A stretch of 37,529 nucleotides of DNA from Pseudomonadota bacterium (GCA_021801705.1 JAJYXP010000042.1:1-37529), one strand, 5' to 3'; shown: positions 25,886 through 35,720, counted from the first letter of the stretch. Notes: generated from the letters alone by a model not told the origin. Numbers and translations are program-made.

Positions 25886-26122
25886 TTATTCAACGTATAT
25901 TTCGATCTCTGTCCGCCTAGTAATAAGTGAAAAAGTTGAAACAGATCCCTCGCCTATTCGTTTTGCATTATGCGCCAGCTTTTTCATATCAACTATAGAA
26001 GCAAACATCATGGGGTCGGACAACTTGAACTGCATGGTCGCTTTTACTGTTGAACGGACGTTCGGAAAGCAAGCCATGACCGGCTGTTCAGGATCGATAC
26101 CGCCTCTTCCGCTTATTTCCAC
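25886..26122 (-). CDS. Possible small hypothetical ORF
   Basis: This 78-codon frame opens at a GTG and has plausible protein-like composition in its second half (SDPMMFASIVDMKKLAHNAK). I recognise no family. It lies upstream of, and on the same strand as, the restriction-modification operon in the AT-richer zone, and could be a cassette-borne control gene, a fragment of a decayed gene, or no gene at all. The ribosome site is weak. Confidence 0.3.
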   Translation of the reverse strand: MEISGRGGIDPEQPVMACFPNVRSTVKATMQFKLSDPMMFASIVDMKKLAHNAKRIGEGSVSTFSLITRRTEIEIYVE

Positions 26123-26232
26123 ACAAGCTTCCGGATACCCTGTTCTACCCCGGTTCCCTCAAACCAGCCCGGCAGGCTGCCAGTCGCCTTGTCACGGTGA
26201 GGGGGCATAGGGTATAGTGCGATTGCCGTAAA

Positions 26233-26418
26233 ATCTTGCGGGAGAGCGTGCGTTAGATCGCACCGCCGAAGGCGCAAACACCCGTAACCGCTCAGGTATC
26301 AGGAACCGCAAGGAAAAGGCAACTCTGGAGAGCGTTGGCTCGGGCCGACCACCGAAGGGGCACGCGATGGTCAATGAAAAATGTTTCCTCGCAATCTCTC
26401 AGGTACACAGGACAGAGG
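26233..26418 (+). promoter_or_regulatory. Tandem glycine riboswitch
   Basis: Two glycine aptamers lie in series before gcvT. Aptamer 1 (about 26233-26314) has GGGAGAGCG, CGCCGAAGGCGCAAACACCC and AACCGCTCAGGTATCAGGA. Aptamer 2 (about 26321-26418) has CTGGAGAGCG, CACCGAAGGGGCACGC, and ATCTCTCAGGTACACAGGAC closing with CAGAG. The short linker and the repeated GGAGAG / CCGAAGG / CTCAGGTA signatures are diagnostic. Glycine binding normally turns on glycine cleavage genes; the hairpin immediately downstream is the probable expression platform. Confidence 0.96.
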
Positions 26419-26456
26419 GGTGAAGCCGTATATCCGGCTTCACCCCTTTATTATTT
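26417..26456 (+). terminator. Terminator hairpin of the glycine riboswitch
   Basis: A perfect 12-bp stem (GGGGTGAAGCCG at 26417-26428, CGGCTTCACCCC at 26435-26446) with a 6-base loop is followed by TTTATTATTT. The 5' arm begins on the last base of the second aptamer's closing stem. Formation of the aptamer stem and terminator therefore compete at that base and in stacking, as expected for glycine-dependent antitermination. The U-tract is interrupted, so translational control is a second possibility. Confidence 0.8.
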
Positions 26457-26469
26457 CCGGGCCCATAAC

Positions 26470-27549
26470 ATGCTGAAACAAACTCCGCTCAATCAAACAC
26501 ACCGCGACATGGGTGCCCGCATGGTCGATTTCGGCGGCTGGGACATGCCGGTGAACTACGGCTCGCAAATCGAGGAGCACCACCAGGTAAGGCGCGCTGC
26601 CGGCATGTTCGACGTTTGCCACATGCTGGTGGTGGACGTCACCGGCGCCGGCATCCGCGAATTCCTGCGCTACCTGCTCGCCAACAACGTCGACAAGCTG
26701 AAGGAGCCGGGCAAGGCGCTCTATTCCTGCATGTTGAATCCTGCGGGCGGCGTGATCGACGACCTGATCGTGTATTTCATGACCGATGACTGGTTCCGCA
26801 TCGTGGTCAACGCCGGCACGGCGGAAAAGGATGTGGCGTGGATGGAGCGGCAGCGCGCCGCCCGCGCCCCGCAGTTGAGCATCAAGCCGCGGCGCGACCT
26901 GGCGATGATTGCGGTGCAGGGTCCCCAGGCGCGGGAGAAGGTGTGGCAGGCGATTCCCGGCGCGCGTGCCGCGAGCGAATCCCTCAAGCCGTTCCAGGCG
27001 GCCGGGTTTGCCCAGTATTTCATCGGCCGCACCGGCTATACCGGCGAGGATGGCTTCGAGATCATGCTGCCGCAGCAGGAAGCGGCCGCCTTGTGGAAAA
27101 CCCTGCACGGACTGGGCGTCGCGCCGATCGGCCTGGGCGCGCGCGATACGCTGCGCCTGGAGGCGGGGATGAATCTCTACGGCCAGGACATGGATGAAAA
27201 CGTCAACCCGCTCGAAGCCGGTCTGGCGTGGACGGTGGACCTGGCCAGCCCGCGCGATTTCATCGGCAAGCAGGCGCTACTGGCAAAGCCGGCAGCCATG
27301 CAGATGCTCGGTCTGGTCCTGCTCGACAAGGGCGTGCTGCGCGGCCACCAGAAAGTGGTTACCCCCCACGGCCCCGGCGAGATCACCAGCGGCAGTTTTT
27401 CTCCCACCCTGAACCAGTCCATCGCCTTCGCCCGTCTGCCGCTGGCGGTGGCGGTGGGCGATACGGTACAGGTGGAGATTCGCGATAAGCTGCTGAACGC
27501 GAAGGTGGTGAAACTGCCGTTCGCACGCAACGGCAAGGCTCTAATTTAA
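26470..27549 (+). CDS. gcvT: Glycine cleavage system T protein (aminomethyltransferase)
   Basis: GcvT moves the methylene group from the H-protein-bound aminomethyl intermediate to tetrahydrofolate, releasing ammonia. The 359-residue protein shows the family opening [20 protein letters not shown] then [17 protein letters not shown], the folate-binding region around [11 protein letters not shown], and [19 protein letters not shown]. The ATG at 26470 follows the riboswitch terminator by 24 bases; no clear Shine-Dalgarno is seen. Upstream in-frame ATGs lie within the riboswitch and are not used. Confidence 0.97.
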   Translation: MLKQTPLNQTHRDMGARMVDFGGWDMPVNYGSQIEEHHQVRRAAGMFDVCHMLVVDVTGAGIREFLRYLLANNVDKLKEPGKALYSCMLNPAGGVIDDLIVYFMTDDWFRIVVNAGTAEKDVAWMERQRAARAPQLSIKPRRDLAMIAVQGPQAREKVWQAIPGARAASESLKPFQAAGFAQYFIGRTGYTGEDGFEIMLPQQEAAALWKTLHGLGVAPIGLGARDTLRLEAGMNLYGQDMDENVNPLEAGLAWTVDLASPRDFIGKQALLAKPAAMQMLGLVLLDKGVLRGHQKVVTPHGPGEITSGSFSPTLNQSIAFARLPLAVAVGDTVQVEIRDKLLNAKVVKLPFARNGKALI

Positions 27550-27631
27550 ACCGCAAAGGACGCGAAGGCTCGCAAAGGAAAAACAAATTATTTCTTTGCA
27601 TTACCTTGCGCCCTTCGCGTCCTTTGCGGTG
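27549..27631. repeat. Inverted GCAAAGGACG repeat between gcvT and gcvH
   Basis: The left arm AACCGCAAAGGACGCGAAGG and the right arm CCCTTCGCGTCCTTTGCGGT are near-perfect inverted complements around a short AT-rich loop. The element overlaps or abuts the gcvT stop and lies inside the presumed operon mRNA, where it can form a strong hairpin. Confidence 0.8.
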
Positions 27632-27658
27632 AAAAAGAATTCAACTTAGGAGAAAAAC

Positions 27659-28048
27659 ATGAGCATCCCCGCCAACCTGAAATACACCAAATCCCACGAA
27701 TGGGCTAAGCTGGAAGCGGACGGCCTGGTTGCCGTCGGCATTACCCACCATGCCCAGGAGTTGCTGGGAGACATGGTGTATGTGGAAAGCCCCGCTGTCG
27801 GCCGCCAGCTTGCCGCCGGCGAGGAATGCGCGGTGGTCGAGTCGGTCAAGGCCGCCTCCGATGTCTACGCGCCGGTGGCCGGTGTAGTGGTCGCGGTCAA
27901 CGCCGAGGTGACGGACACCCCGGAAAAAGTCAACCAGGACGCCTACGCCGCATGGATGTTCAAGATCAAGCCGGTCAATCCCGCCGACCTGGACGGGCTG
28001 CTCGACGCCGCCGCCTACCAGGCGCTGGTGGAGAGCGAAGCGCACTGA
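27659..28048 (+). CDS. gcvH: Glycine cleavage system H protein
   Basis: GcvH carries the lipoyl arm that shuttles the aminomethyl group between P, T and L proteins. The 129-residue protein has the lipoylation lysine in [17 protein letters not shown] (about residue 64) and the usual SHEWAKLE start and [16 protein letters not shown] core. AGGAG lies seven bases before the ATG. It is the second gene of the riboswitch-controlled operon. No lipoyl synthase or lpd gene is in the window. Confidence 0.98.
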   Translation: MSIPANLKYTKSHEWAKLEADGLVAVGITHHAQELLGDMVYVESPAVGRQLAAGEECAVVESVKAASDVYAPVAGVVVAVNAEVTDTPEKVNQDAYAAWMFKIKPVNPADLDGLLDAAAYQALVESEAH

Positions 28049-28051
28049 TTT

Positions 28052-28132
28052 TCACCGCAAGGGACGCAAAGGTACGCGAGGTAATGCATCTTCTTTGCCC
28101 TTCCTTTGCGAACCTTCGCGTCCTTTGCGGTA
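28052..28132. repeat. Inverted GCAAAGG repeat between gcvH and gcvPA
   Basis: The left arm begins TCACCGCAAGGGACGCAAAG at 28052, and the right arm ends CGCGTCCTTTGCGGTA at 28132. It has the same architecture as 27549-27631 and 17626-17704 but a different loop, so it is a diverged family copy rather than a local duplication of the exact sequence. Confidence 0.75.
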
Positions 28133-28152
28133 AATTGTTTTAAAGGTAATTT

Positions 28153-29562
28153 ATGCCATTCATTCCCCACACCGAAGAAGATGTCCGCACCATGCTGGAG
28201 GCGATCGGCGCGTCCTCGGTCGAAGACCTGTTCGACGAGATTCCGGCCGCGCTGCGCGCCGACCGGCTGGAGAACGTGCCGCCGGCCCTGAACGAAATGT
28301 CGGCCGCTCGCCTGATGCAGGAACGGGCGGAACAGGACGGGCGCTACCTGAATTTCATCGGGGCGGGCGCCTACGAGCACCATATCCCGGCAGCGGTGTG
28401 GCAAATTGCCGGCCGCGGCGAATTTTACTCGGCCTACACGCCCTATCAGGCGGAGGCGAGCCAGGGCACGCTGCAACTGCTGTACGAATTCCAGACCATG
28501 ATGGCGTCGCTGACCGGCATGGACGTTTCCAACGCCAGCCTGTATGACGGCGCTTCCGCCCTGGGCGAGGCGGTGCTGATGGCGGTGCGCGCGCACAAGT
28601 CGTCGCGCCGCATCCTGGTGCCGGCCAGTGTGCATCCTTTGTGGCGGCAGGTGACCGAAGCGCTGGTAAAAAACCAGGGCATCGAGCTGGTGCCGGTGCC
28701 CTACCGTACCGGCGGCGGCGACACCGTGCCGGAAGCGTTGAAATCTTTTGAAGGCGGCGATTTCGCCGCGCTCGTGATCCAGCAGCCCAATTTTTTCGGC
28801 GTGCTGGAAGAAGTCGACGCCTTGACCGATTGGGCGCATGCCCAGGGCATGCTGGTAATCGGCGCGGTCAATCCGGTTTCCCTCGGTTTGCTCAAGGCTC
28901 CCGGCCAGTGGGGCGGCAAGGGCGCCGACATCGCCGTGGGCGAGGGCCAGCCGCTGGGCGCGCCGCTCTCCTCGGGCGGCCCGTATTTCGGCTTTCTGTG
29001 CTGCAAGCAGGCGCTGGCACGCCAGGTGCCGGGGCGCATTGTCGGCCGCACCGTGGATATGGATGGCAAGCCCGGCTTCTGTCTCACCCTGCAGGCCAGG
29101 GAGCAGCACATCCGCCGCGCCAAGGCGACATCCAACATCTGCACCAATCAGGGACTGATGGTGACGGCGGCGGTGATTCATCTCGCCCTGCTCGGCCAGG
29201 ACGGGCTGGAGCGCGTGGCGGCAGCCTGCCATGCCAACACCCGTTCGCTGGCGCAGCAGGCGGCCATGATCGCGGGAGTGGAGCGGCTGTTTTCGGAGCC
29301 GTTCTTCCACGAGGTGGTGCTCACCTTCGAGGTGCCCGTTGCCGACGTGTTGCGCGCCATGGAGGCGCAGGGCATGATAGGCGGCCTGGACCTGACGCCC
29401 TATTACCCGGAACTGGGCAATGCCCTGCTGGTGTGCGCCACGGAAACCAAAACCCCGGCAGATATCCGGAAATTCCTCGAGCACCTCGAACGGATCGTTT
29501 CCCGCCGTAGCGCCGGGCCCTCCTGCACCCGCCTTAAACCGTCTGCCACCAGCAAGTGGTAG
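28153..29562 (+). CDS. gcvPA: Glycine dehydrogenase (decarboxylating) subunit 1
   Basis: This is the N-terminal half of the split P protein, forming an alpha2-beta2 enzyme with GcvPB that decarboxylates glycine and loads the H protein. The 469-residue sequence has the family opening [35 protein letters not shown] and [18 protein letters not shown]. The chain ends in a tail ([19 protein letters not shown]) that looks like extra sequence past the usual end and may reflect a shifted stop; activity should be unaffected. The partner gcvPB lies beyond tpx. Confidence 0.96.
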   Translation: MPFIPHTEEDVRTMLEAIGASSVEDLFDEIPAALRADRLENVPPALNEMSAARLMQERAEQDGRYLNFIGAGAYEHHIPAAVWQIAGRGEFYSAYTPYQAEASQGTLQLLYEFQTMMASLTGMDVSNASLYDGASALGEAVLMAVRAHKSSRRILVPASVHPLWRQVTEALVKNQGIELVPVPYRTGGGDTVPEALKSFEGGDFAALVIQQPNFFGVLEEVDALTDWAHAQGMLVIGAVNPVSLGLLKAPGQWGGKGADIAVGEGQPLGAPLSSGGPYFGFLCCKQALARQVPGRIVGRTVDMDGKPGFCLTLQAREQHIRRAKATSNICTNQGLMVTAAVIHLALLGQDGLERVAAACHANTRSLAQQAAMIAGVERLFSEPFFHEVVLTFEVPVADVLRAMEAQGMIGGLDLTPYYPELGNALLVCATETKTPADIRKFLEHLERIVSRRSAGPSCTRLKPSATSKW

Positions 29563-29601
29563 TTTAGTAGTTTATTTAGCCCAGAAAAAGGAGACGCGAT
29601 C

Positions 29602-30105
29602 ATGGCAACCGTTACGTTGGAAGGCAGTCCTCTCGAAGTCCTCGGCCATTTCCCCCGGCCGGGCGAATCGGTGCACAGCTTCATGCTGGTGGACACCAGC
29701 ATGAATGATGTCTCGCTGAGCCAGTTCGCGGGCAAGCGCAAGGTTCTGAGCATCGTGCCCAGCATCGACACGCCGGTGTGCGCCGCGTCCACGCGCCAGT
29801 TCAACGCAGAGGCGAGCCGCTTGAGCAATACCGTGGTGCTGGTGATTTCCGCCGACCTGCCGTTTGCCCAGGCGCGCTTTTGCGGCGCGGAAGGCCTGGA
29901 CAAGGTGATCATGCTTTCCACCTTGCGCGGACGCGATTTTTCCAAGGATTACGGCGTGCTGATCAAGACCTATCCGCTCGCCGGACTGTGCGCCCGGGCG
30001 GTGATCGTGCTCGACGAGAACGACAGGGTGATATATTCGCAACTGGTGCCGGAAATTACCGAGGAACCCGATTACGACGCCGCGCTGGCTGCGCTGAAAG
30101 GATAG
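29602..30105 (+). CDS. tpx: Thiol peroxidase, atypical 2-Cys peroxiredoxin
   Basis: Tpx reduces hydrogen peroxide and lipid hydroperoxides with thioredoxin as donor. The 167-residue protein has the peroxidatic cysteine in [12 protein letters not shown] (about 61) and the resolving cysteine in [12 protein letters not shown] (about 95), with the Tpx-specific [12 protein letters not shown] context. AAGGAG lies upstream of the ATG. It is located between gcvPA and gcvPB, with 7 bases to gcvPB, so it is co-transcribed and presumably glycine-induced. Confidence 0.97.
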   Translation: MATVTLEGSPLEVLGHFPRPGESVHSFMLVDTSMNDVSLSQFAGKRKVLSIVPSIDTPVCAASTRQFNAEASRLSNTVVLVISADLPFAQARFCGAEGLDKVIMLSTLRGRDFSKDYGVLIKTYPLAGLCARAVIVLDENDRVIYSQLVPEITEEPDYDAALAALKG

Positions 30106-30112
30106 CCTGGAC

Positions 30113-31558
30113 ATGCTGATTTTCGAACTTTCCCGCCCCGGCCGCAAAAACCCGGCCCAGGTACCCTCGGTCCAGGCGGATCTGAGCGATATTCCGGCGC
30201 AGTTGCGGCGCGCCCGGCGGCCATTGTTGCCGGAAGTCTCCGAGATGGACGCGGTGCGCCATTACACCCGGTTGTCGCAGAAGAATTTTTCGATCGACAC
30301 CCACTTTTACCCGCTCGGCTCCTGCACCATGAAGTACAACCCGCGCGGCGCCCACCAGACGGCGATGCTGCCGCAATTCCTCGGGCGCCATCCGCTGGCG
30401 CCGGAGGCCACCGGCCAGGGCGTGCTCGCCTGCCTGTATGAGCTGCAGGAGATGCTCCAGGATGTGACCGGCATGGCCGGGGTTTCTCTCACCCCCATGG
30501 CCGGGGCGCAGGGCGAGTTCGCCGGTGTGGCGATGATCCGCGCCTACCACGTTTCCCGCGGCGACACGGCCCGCACCGAAATGCTGGTGCCCGACGCGGC
30601 GCACGGCACCAATCCCGCCTCGGCGGTGATGTGCGGCTACACGGTGCGGGAAATCCCCACCGACCGCGACGGCAATGTCGATCTGGCGGCGCTCAAGGCC
30701 GTCGTGGGGCCGCAGACTGCGGGCCTGATGCTGACCAACCCCTCCACGCTGGGCGTGTTTGAGCAGAACATCCAGGCCATGCAACAGATCGTGCATGAAG
30801 CCGGCGGGCTGCTCTACTACGACGGCGCCAACCTCAACGCCATCCTGGGGCGCGTCAAGCCGGGGGACATGGGTTTCGACGTGATCCACATCAATCTGCA
30901 CAAGACCTTTTCCACCCCGCACGGCGGCGGCGGGCCCGGCTCGGGACCGGTGGGCGTGAGCGAGCGCCTGCTGCCTTTTTTGCCGGTGCCCATGGTGGCG
31001 AACGAGAACGGGCGCTACCGGTTGGTGACGGAAAAAGACCTGCCGCAAAGCATAGGCCGCCTTTCCGCCTTCATGGGCAATACCGGCATTCTGCTGCGCG
31101 CCTATGCATACGCCCGCATGCTGGGCGGCGAGGGCATGCGGCGCGTGGCGGATTTCGCCACGCTCAATGCCAACTACCTGATGGCGGAACTGAAAAAGGC
31201 CGGTTTCGAGATCGCCTTTGCGCAGCGCCGTGCCAGCCACGAGTTCATCGTCACCCTCAAGGGACTGAAGGAGAAAACCGGGGTGAGCGCGATGGACGTG
31301 GCCAAGCGCCTGCTGGACAAGGGCTTCCATGCACCCACCACCTACTTCCCGATGCTGGTGCCGGAATGCCTGCTGATCGAACCGACCGAGACCGAATCGA
31401 AGCAGACCCTGGATGCCTTCGTATCCGCCTTGAAGGAAATCCTGGCCGAAGCCCATGCCAACCCGGAGCTGGTCAAGGCCGCGCCCCACACCATGCCGGT
31501 GCGCCGTCTGGACGACGTGAAAGCGGCGCGCGAACTTGATTTGGTGTGGAAACCCTAG
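30113..31558 (+). CDS. gcvPB: Glycine dehydrogenase (decarboxylating) subunit 2
   Basis: This is the C-terminal half of the split P protein, carrying the pyridoxal phosphate lysine in [19 protein letters not shown] (about residue 263). The 481-residue protein has the typical [26 protein letters not shown] and [16 protein letters not shown] signatures. It completes the operon; lpd is elsewhere. Its TAG stop lies in the sequence CCTAGTAGTAGG at the start of a REP-type palindrome, a situation also seen at the HDOD gene stop. Confidence 0.97.
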   Translation: MLIFELSRPGRKNPAQVPSVQADLSDIPAQLRRARRPLLPEVSEMDAVRHYTRLSQKNFSIDTHFYPLGSCTMKYNPRGAHQTAMLPQFLGRHPLAPEATGQGVLACLYELQEMLQDVTGMAGVSLTPMAGAQGEFAGVAMIRAYHVSRGDTARTEMLVPDAAHGTNPASAVMCGYTVREIPTDRDGNVDLAALKAVVGPQTAGLMLTNPSTLGVFEQNIQAMQQIVHEAGGLLYYDGANLNAILGRVKPGDMGFDVIHINLHKTFSTPHGGGGPGSGPVGVSERLLPFLPVPMVANENGRYRLVTEKDLPQSIGRLSAFMGNTGILLRAYAYARMLGGEGMRRVADFATLNANYLMAELKKAGFEIAFAQRRASHEFIVTLKGLKEKTGVSAMDVAKRLLDKGFHAPTTYFPMLVPECLLIEPTETESKQTLDAFVSALKEILAEAHANPELVKAAPHTMPVRRLDDVKAARELDLVWKP

Positions 31559-31560
31559 TA

Positions 31561-31693
31561 GTAGGTCGGGCTTCAGCCCGACATGTCGGGTTAAAACCCG
31601 ACCTACGATGGCGATATTTCATGTTGAATTTGCGTGATTTTCCTGTAGGGCCGAATTCATTCGGCCAAATGTGCGAATGAATTCGCACCTACA
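31561..31693. repeat. Two REP-type palindromes downstream of gcvPB
   Basis: The first, 31561-31606, opens GTAGGTCGGGCTTCAGCC and closes ACCCGACCTAC; it is a close copy of the 46-bp repeat nested at 16551-16596. The second, 31644-31693, opens TGTAGGGCCGAATTCATTCGG and closes GAATTCGCACCTACA, built of two hairpins. They occupy most of the gap before dgkA and probably end the gcv transcript. Confidence 0.75.
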
Positions 31694-31776
31694 AAGAACG
31701 TACGGTCGTTTTAAGTTGACTGATAACTAGCCGTCATCAAACCGTCACATAAGCACCCTAATATGGCGACCTGATT

Positions 31777-32145
31777 ATGGAAAGCCCGTACAAAGGAAAA
31801 ACGGGCCTGAGGCGCCTGTGGAATGCCTTGCACTATTCCCTGGCGGGTTTCAGAGCCGCGTACAAGAACGAGGATGCTTTCCGGCAGGAGGCCCTGCTCG
31901 CGGCGGTGCTGATCCCCTCCGCGCTGTTTTCGCCTGCGGCAGCGACGGGCAAGGCAATGATGATCGCCAGCGTGGTGCTGGTGCTGATCGTCGAATTGCT
32001 CAACTCGGCCGTGGAGGCCACGGTTGACCGGATCTCCCTGGATGACCATCTGCTGGCGAAGCGCGCCAAGGACATCGGCAGCGCCGCCGTGCTGCTGAGC
32101 CTGGTCAACCTGGCTGTGATTTGGTTGCTGGTGCTGCTGGGCTGA
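31777..32145 (+). CDS. dgkA: Diacylglycerol kinase
   Basis: DgkA phosphorylates diacylglycerol to phosphatidate in the inner membrane, recycling lipid after membrane-derived glycan synthesis. The 122-residue protein has three transmembrane segments and the family motif ELLNSAVEATVDR with catalytic glutamates, followed by AKDIGSAAV. Length matches the E. coli protein. Downstream come a glycosyltransferase and a PAP2 phosphatase, a grouping that suggests turnover of glycolipids. Confidence 0.96.
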   Translation: MESPYKGKTGLRRLWNALHYSLAGFRAAYKNEDAFRQEALLAAVLIPSALFSPAAATGKAMMIASVVLVLIVELLNSAVEATVDRISLDDHLLAKRAKDIGSAAVLLSLVNLAVIWLLVLLG

Positions 32146-32212
32146 ACGATTTGTAACAAAAACTTCAAAATTCCTTCATCAAAATTTCTTCTTGCCGCGG
32201 CAAATTGGCGGC

Positions 32213-33475
32213 ATGGAAGAAAACATTTATTACCCCCTCCGGCAGTTTCCCTCAAGCGCACGATCGCTGCGCGTGGCGGTGGTGACGGAAACCTACCCGC
32301 CGGAGATCAACGGCGTGGCCCTGACCATAGAACACATGGTCGCAGGCCTGCGCCAGCGCCAGCACCAGGTCCAGTTGATCCGGCCACGGCAGGGGCCGGA
32401 CGATGCGCCTGCGGCGGAACCCGGTCTGCAACAGTTTTTGCTGCCCGGGCTGGCCATTCCCCGCTATCAGAACCTGCAAATGGGATTGCCGTCCGGGTCT
32501 GCATTGAGGCGCATCTGGAGCGCGACACGGCCTGACGTGGTGCATATCGTCACCGAGGGGCCGCTCGGCTGGTCCGCCCTGGCCGTGGCGCGCAAGCTTG
32601 AAATCCCGGTTACCAGCGACTTCCACACCAACTTCCACAGTTACACCAAACACTATGGTATCGGTTGGCTGAAAAAGCCGATCGGCGCCTATTTGCGCAG
32701 CTTTCACAACCGGGCGCTGCTCACCCTGGTGCCGGATGAGGGCTTGCGCCGCGAACTTGAAGGACAGGGCTACCAGAATCTGAGCATAGTCGGCCGGGGC
32801 GTGGACATCGGCTTGTTCGACCCGGCGCGCCGCAGCGTGGAGTTGCGGCGCACATGGGGCGCGTCCAAGGACGAGCTGGTTGTGCTTTATGTCGGCCGCA
32901 TCGCACCCGAGAAAAACCTCGATGCGGTGGTCCAGGCCTACGACGCAATGCGTGAGAAACATCCCCAAGCGAAGCTGGTGTGGGTGGGTGACGGCCCGCA
33001 ACGGGATATTCTGCAGGCCAGAAATCCCGGCCACATCTTCGCCGGCATGCGCACCGGGGAGGATCTGGCGGCTCATTTCGCCTCGGCCGACGTGTTCCTC
33101 TTTCCAAGCCTGACCGAGACCTTCGGCAATGTAACCCTGGAGGCGATGGCCAGCGGACTGGCCGTGGTGGCCTACGATTACGCCGCTGCCGCGGAACATA
33201 TCCGCCAGGGTGAAAACGGCCTGGTGGCGGAATTCGGCAACATTTCCCGCTTTTGCGAGCAGGCGGCGAGCCTGGCGGCCCGGCCGGAACTGATTCCGCA
33301 TCTTGGAAAAAACGCGCGTCTAAGTGCAAAAAACCTGGCATGGGATCACATCTGCGACAAGTTCGAAAAATTGTTGCTGGAAATCGCAGGGGAAGGGGGG
33401 CGGCATGGACAACAAAACCGTTTCATTCCTGGGGCAAATCCAAACCTGGGATCTGGCGCTGTGCCTCCGGTTTAA
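32213..33475 (+). CDS. GT4-family glycosyltransferase
   Basis: This 420-residue GT-B enzyme has an N-terminal acceptor domain (VAVVTETYPPEINGVALTIE at about 21-40; TSDFHTNFHSYTKHYG) and a C-terminal nucleotide-sugar domain with VLYVGRIAPEKNLDAVV and the EX7E motif ETFGNVTLE. It resembles the group that includes MgtA and SqdX (mannosyl or sulfoquinovosyl transfer to diacylglycerol-type acceptors); donor and acceptor cannot be fixed. I choose ATG 32213; an upstream TTG would add seven residues. The 3' end overlaps the PAP2 gene by 71 bases. Confidence 0.88.
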   Translation: MEENIYYPLRQFPSSARSLRVAVVTETYPPEINGVALTIEHMVAGLRQRQHQVQLIRPRQGPDDAPAAEPGLQQFLLPGLAIPRYQNLQMGLPSGSALRRIWSATRPDVVHIVTEGPLGWSALAVARKLEIPVTSDFHTNFHSYTKHYGIGWLKKPIGAYLRSFHNRALLTLVPDEGLRRELEGQGYQNLSIVGRGVDIGLFDPARRSVELRRTWGASKDELVVLYVGRIAPEKNLDAVVQAYDAMREKHPQAKLVWVGDGPQRDILQARNPGHIFAGMRTGEDLAAHFASADVFLFPSLTETFGNVTLEAMASGLAVVAYDYAAAAEHIRQGENGLVAEFGNISRFCEQAASLAARPELIPHLGKNARLSAKNLAWDHICDKFEKLLLEIAGEGGRHGQQNRFIPGANPNLGSGAVPPV

Positions 33476-33938
33476 CCGCGCCAACAGCAGAAAATGGGTC
33501 GGCCTTTTTTTCGGGGCGGCAAGCCGGCTGGGGGACGGCCTGTTCTGGTACGGGCTGATGCTGTTATTGCTGTTGTGGGACAGGGAGCGGGCGGCGCTTC
33601 CCGTGCTGCACATGGGCGCTGTGGGGCTATCCTGTACTCTTTTGTATAAATGGCTCAAGGCCAAAACCCTGCGTCCCCGCCCTTACGAATTCTACCGGGG
33701 CATCGTGCTCAGCGTGCCGCCGCTCGACAAATTCAGCTTTCCCTCCGGGCATACCCTGCATGCGGTTGCATTTACCATCGTGGCGCTGGCTTATTATCCG
33801 CTTCTCGCTTTTATCCTGGTGCCGTTTACTTTGCTGGCCGCCGTTTCGCGCCTGGTTCTGGGGCTGCACTATCCCACCGATGTGCTGGCCGGGGCGCTGA
33901 TCGGCGCAACGGTCGCTTCCCTGTCATTCGGGCTGTAA
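33405..33938 (+). CDS. PAP2-family membrane phosphatase
   Basis: This 177-residue protein has about five transmembrane segments and the three acid-phosphatase motifs: KAKTLRPRP (about 83-91), SFPSGHTLHA (about 112-121) and SRLVLGLHYPTDVLAG (about 148-163). Such enzymes dephosphorylate phosphatidate, phosphatidylglycerol phosphate or undecaprenyl pyrophosphate. The ATG at 33405 follows GGGGAAGGGGGG and lies inside the glycosyltransferase gene. DgkA (adds phosphate), PAP2 (removes it) and the glycosyltransferase fit diacylglycerol recycling into glycolipid; that pathway is inference. Confidence 0.9.
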   Translation: MDNKTVSFLGQIQTWDLALCLRFNRANSRKWVGLFFGAASRLGDGLFWYGLMLLLLLWDRERAALPVLHMGAVGLSCTLLYKWLKAKTLRPRPYEFYRGIVLSVPPLDKFSFPSGHTLHAVAFTIVALAYYPLLAFILVPFTLLAAVSRLVLGLHYPTDVLAGALIGATVASLSFGL

Positions 33939-34100
33939 CCCCGGCCTTCCTGTCCAAACATGCTGTGCGTGCAACGGCACGCCTGTCATGAAGATGTAAC
34001 AATGCTCAACAACAATCCTGCCGACGAAGAGCGCTGAGGGCGTTGCCGCGAGCACTTCGGATGCGCCTTTGAGGCGACACATTGAAAACCATAATGATTA

Positions 34101-35720
34101 TTGGACAAAATCGTGACACTACAAAAACAGCTTAATTTGATGACGGTGGTAACCATTTCCGGTTTGCTTGCTGTCATCCTTTTCGTGGAGGTGAACTTGG
34201 GCCGGCTTCAACAAGAGTTCGGCGTTTACCAGTCGCAACAAAGCATGGATAAAAGCCTGATCGAAATCAAGGCGACCGCCCTTTCGATTGCCAGGGCAGA
34301 CCCGATTCTGCTGGAAACCGGGCAAAAGCTCGTGCAAACGGATACGCATATTCAGGCGCTGGGGAAACTGGTTCTGGGGCTGTCCACAGATGAAGCGGAA
34401 AGGCAAAAAATCGGCCAGATACTCAACGCATGGAACGAGTATGGCCGAGGCTTCGCCGGGGCAATTAAAATCGCCTCCGAGAGCCCGGCGGATGCCTTGC
34501 AGATCCCGGATGCCATTTACAAGTCGGAGCTCGAGCCGATGGTGGTTAACCTTGACGGGCTGGTCGCTGACAATAAAGCCAAGGAGAGTTTATCCCGGCA
34601 GCGGATCAAGGCGAACATGGAGCGTATTTTATGGGTAGTGCTGGTGCCTTTGGTGCTGGCCGGGATCGTGGTGACGGGATTCCAGATTAAATTCACGCGC
34701 GGCCTGAAAAGGCGGGTGGAAGGAATAACCGAGGTGGTTGCCCATCTGCATCAGGGAGATTTGAGCCGTCGGCTGCCGGCCGCAAATAACGACGAAATAG
34801 GCCATATGGCAAAAACCATAAACAATTTTGTCGCCCGTTTCGAAGGCATATTACGCAATGTGCATGTTTCCGCCGATCAGACCAAGCAAACGGCTCACGG
34901 CATCAGCGACATGACATCGGCTGTCACCTCCAATGCCAAGGCCCAGTCGGACAAAGTCTTCCAGGTCAGTACCGCAGTCGATGAAATGGGCGGCGCCATT
35001 GGGGAGATTGCCGCCAATGCGGCTAGGGCGGCAAGCGCGGCCAATCAAACGCTGGATTTGGTCCAGGCCGGAACCGAAACCGGACGGCAAACGATTTCCG
35101 CCCTCAGCCGCATCGATGAAACCGTCGGTTTGTCGGCGACAACGATCGGTGAACTGGATACGGCGATAAGCCGGATTGGCAGCGTGAGCAACACGATCCG
35201 GGATATTGCCGAACAAACCAATCTGCTTGCCCTGAACGCGGCCATCGAAGCCGCGCGTGCCGGCGATCAGGGGCGCGGCTTTGCGGTGGTGGCCGACGAG
35301 GTGAGAAAGCTCTCGGAACGCACTTCCGCTTCCACTGCCGATATCGCCAAGATCGTGCAGACTATCCAGGCCGGCACCAATGAGACAAAAGAGTCGATGA
35401 CCCGGGCCCGGGAAGAGGTCAACCTGGGGGTGCGCTATGGCGAGAAAATGGGCCAGGTGTTGCAGGATATCGACCGGTCGGTGAATATCGTCACCACCAT
35501 GATGCGTCAGATCGCGGTCGCGACGGAGGCGCAATCGGCGGTGGGCACGGAGATCGCGGCCAACATCGAGACGGTGGCCAACATCACCGCATCCACAGCC
35601 AATGACATCGGCCAGGCGCGCAACGCCATGATGAACCTGGCCAGCACTTCAAAAGTACTTTATGACGCAGTCAGCCAGTTCAATTTGGCCGGTAGCTCCG
35701 CACACTATGAAGCTGTTTAA
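34101..35720 (+). CDS. Methyl-accepting chemotaxis protein
   Basis: The chemoreceptor has two transmembrane helices (about 15-31 and 174-194) around a small periplasmic four-helix-type sensor (about 32-173), then a HAMP region (about 195-250). A long cytoplasmic coiled coil with the signalling tip ([40 protein letters not shown]) follows. Its ligand is not evident; the sensor region contains no PAS or Cache motif that I can see. The start is unsure: TTG at 34101, GTG at 34113 or ATG at 34140 are in frame and none has a strong ribosome site; the signal anchor fits all. No che genes lie nearby, so it is an orphan receptor. Confidence 0.92.
   Translation: MDKIVTLQKQLNLMTVVTISGLLAVILFVEVNLGRLQQEFGVYQSQQSMDKSLIEIKATALSIARADPILLETGQKLVQTDTHIQALGKLVLGLSTDEAERQKIGQILNAWNEYGRGFAGAIKIASESPADALQIPDAIYKSELEPMVVNLDGLVADNKAKESLSRQRIKANMERILWVVLVPLVLAGIVVTGFQIKFTRGLKRRVEGITEVVAHLHQGDLSRRLPAANNDEIGHMAKTINNFVARFEGILRNVHVSADQTKQTAHGISDMTSAVTSNAKAQSDKVFQVSTAVDEMGGAIGEIAANAARAASAANQTLDLVQAGTETGRQTISALSRIDETVGLSATTIGELDTAISRIGSVSNTIRDIAEQTNLLALNAAIEAARAGDQGRGFAVVADEVRKLSERTSASTADIAKIVQTIQAGTNETKESMTRAREEVNLGVRYGEKMGQVLQDIDRSVNIVTTMMRQIAVATEAQSAVGTEIAANIETVANITASTANDIGQARNAMMNLASTSKVLYDAVSQFNLAGSSAHYEAV

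Noticed and set aside
26335-26469. An extended gcvT N-terminus starting in the riboswitch
   Set aside because: The extra codons fall on aptamer 2 and the terminator hairpin; the family N-terminus begins at 26470.
17626-28132. Possible CRISPR array from the recurring GCAAAGG-type repeats
   Set aside because: Copies occur as inverted pairs, singly at separate loci, with no regular direct repeats and spacers and no cas genes.
34101-34140. A decision between TTG, GTG and ATG starts for the chemoreceptor
   Set aside because: No start has a distinct ribosome site, so I did not claim one with confidence; the longest frame is listed and the alternatives are noted.
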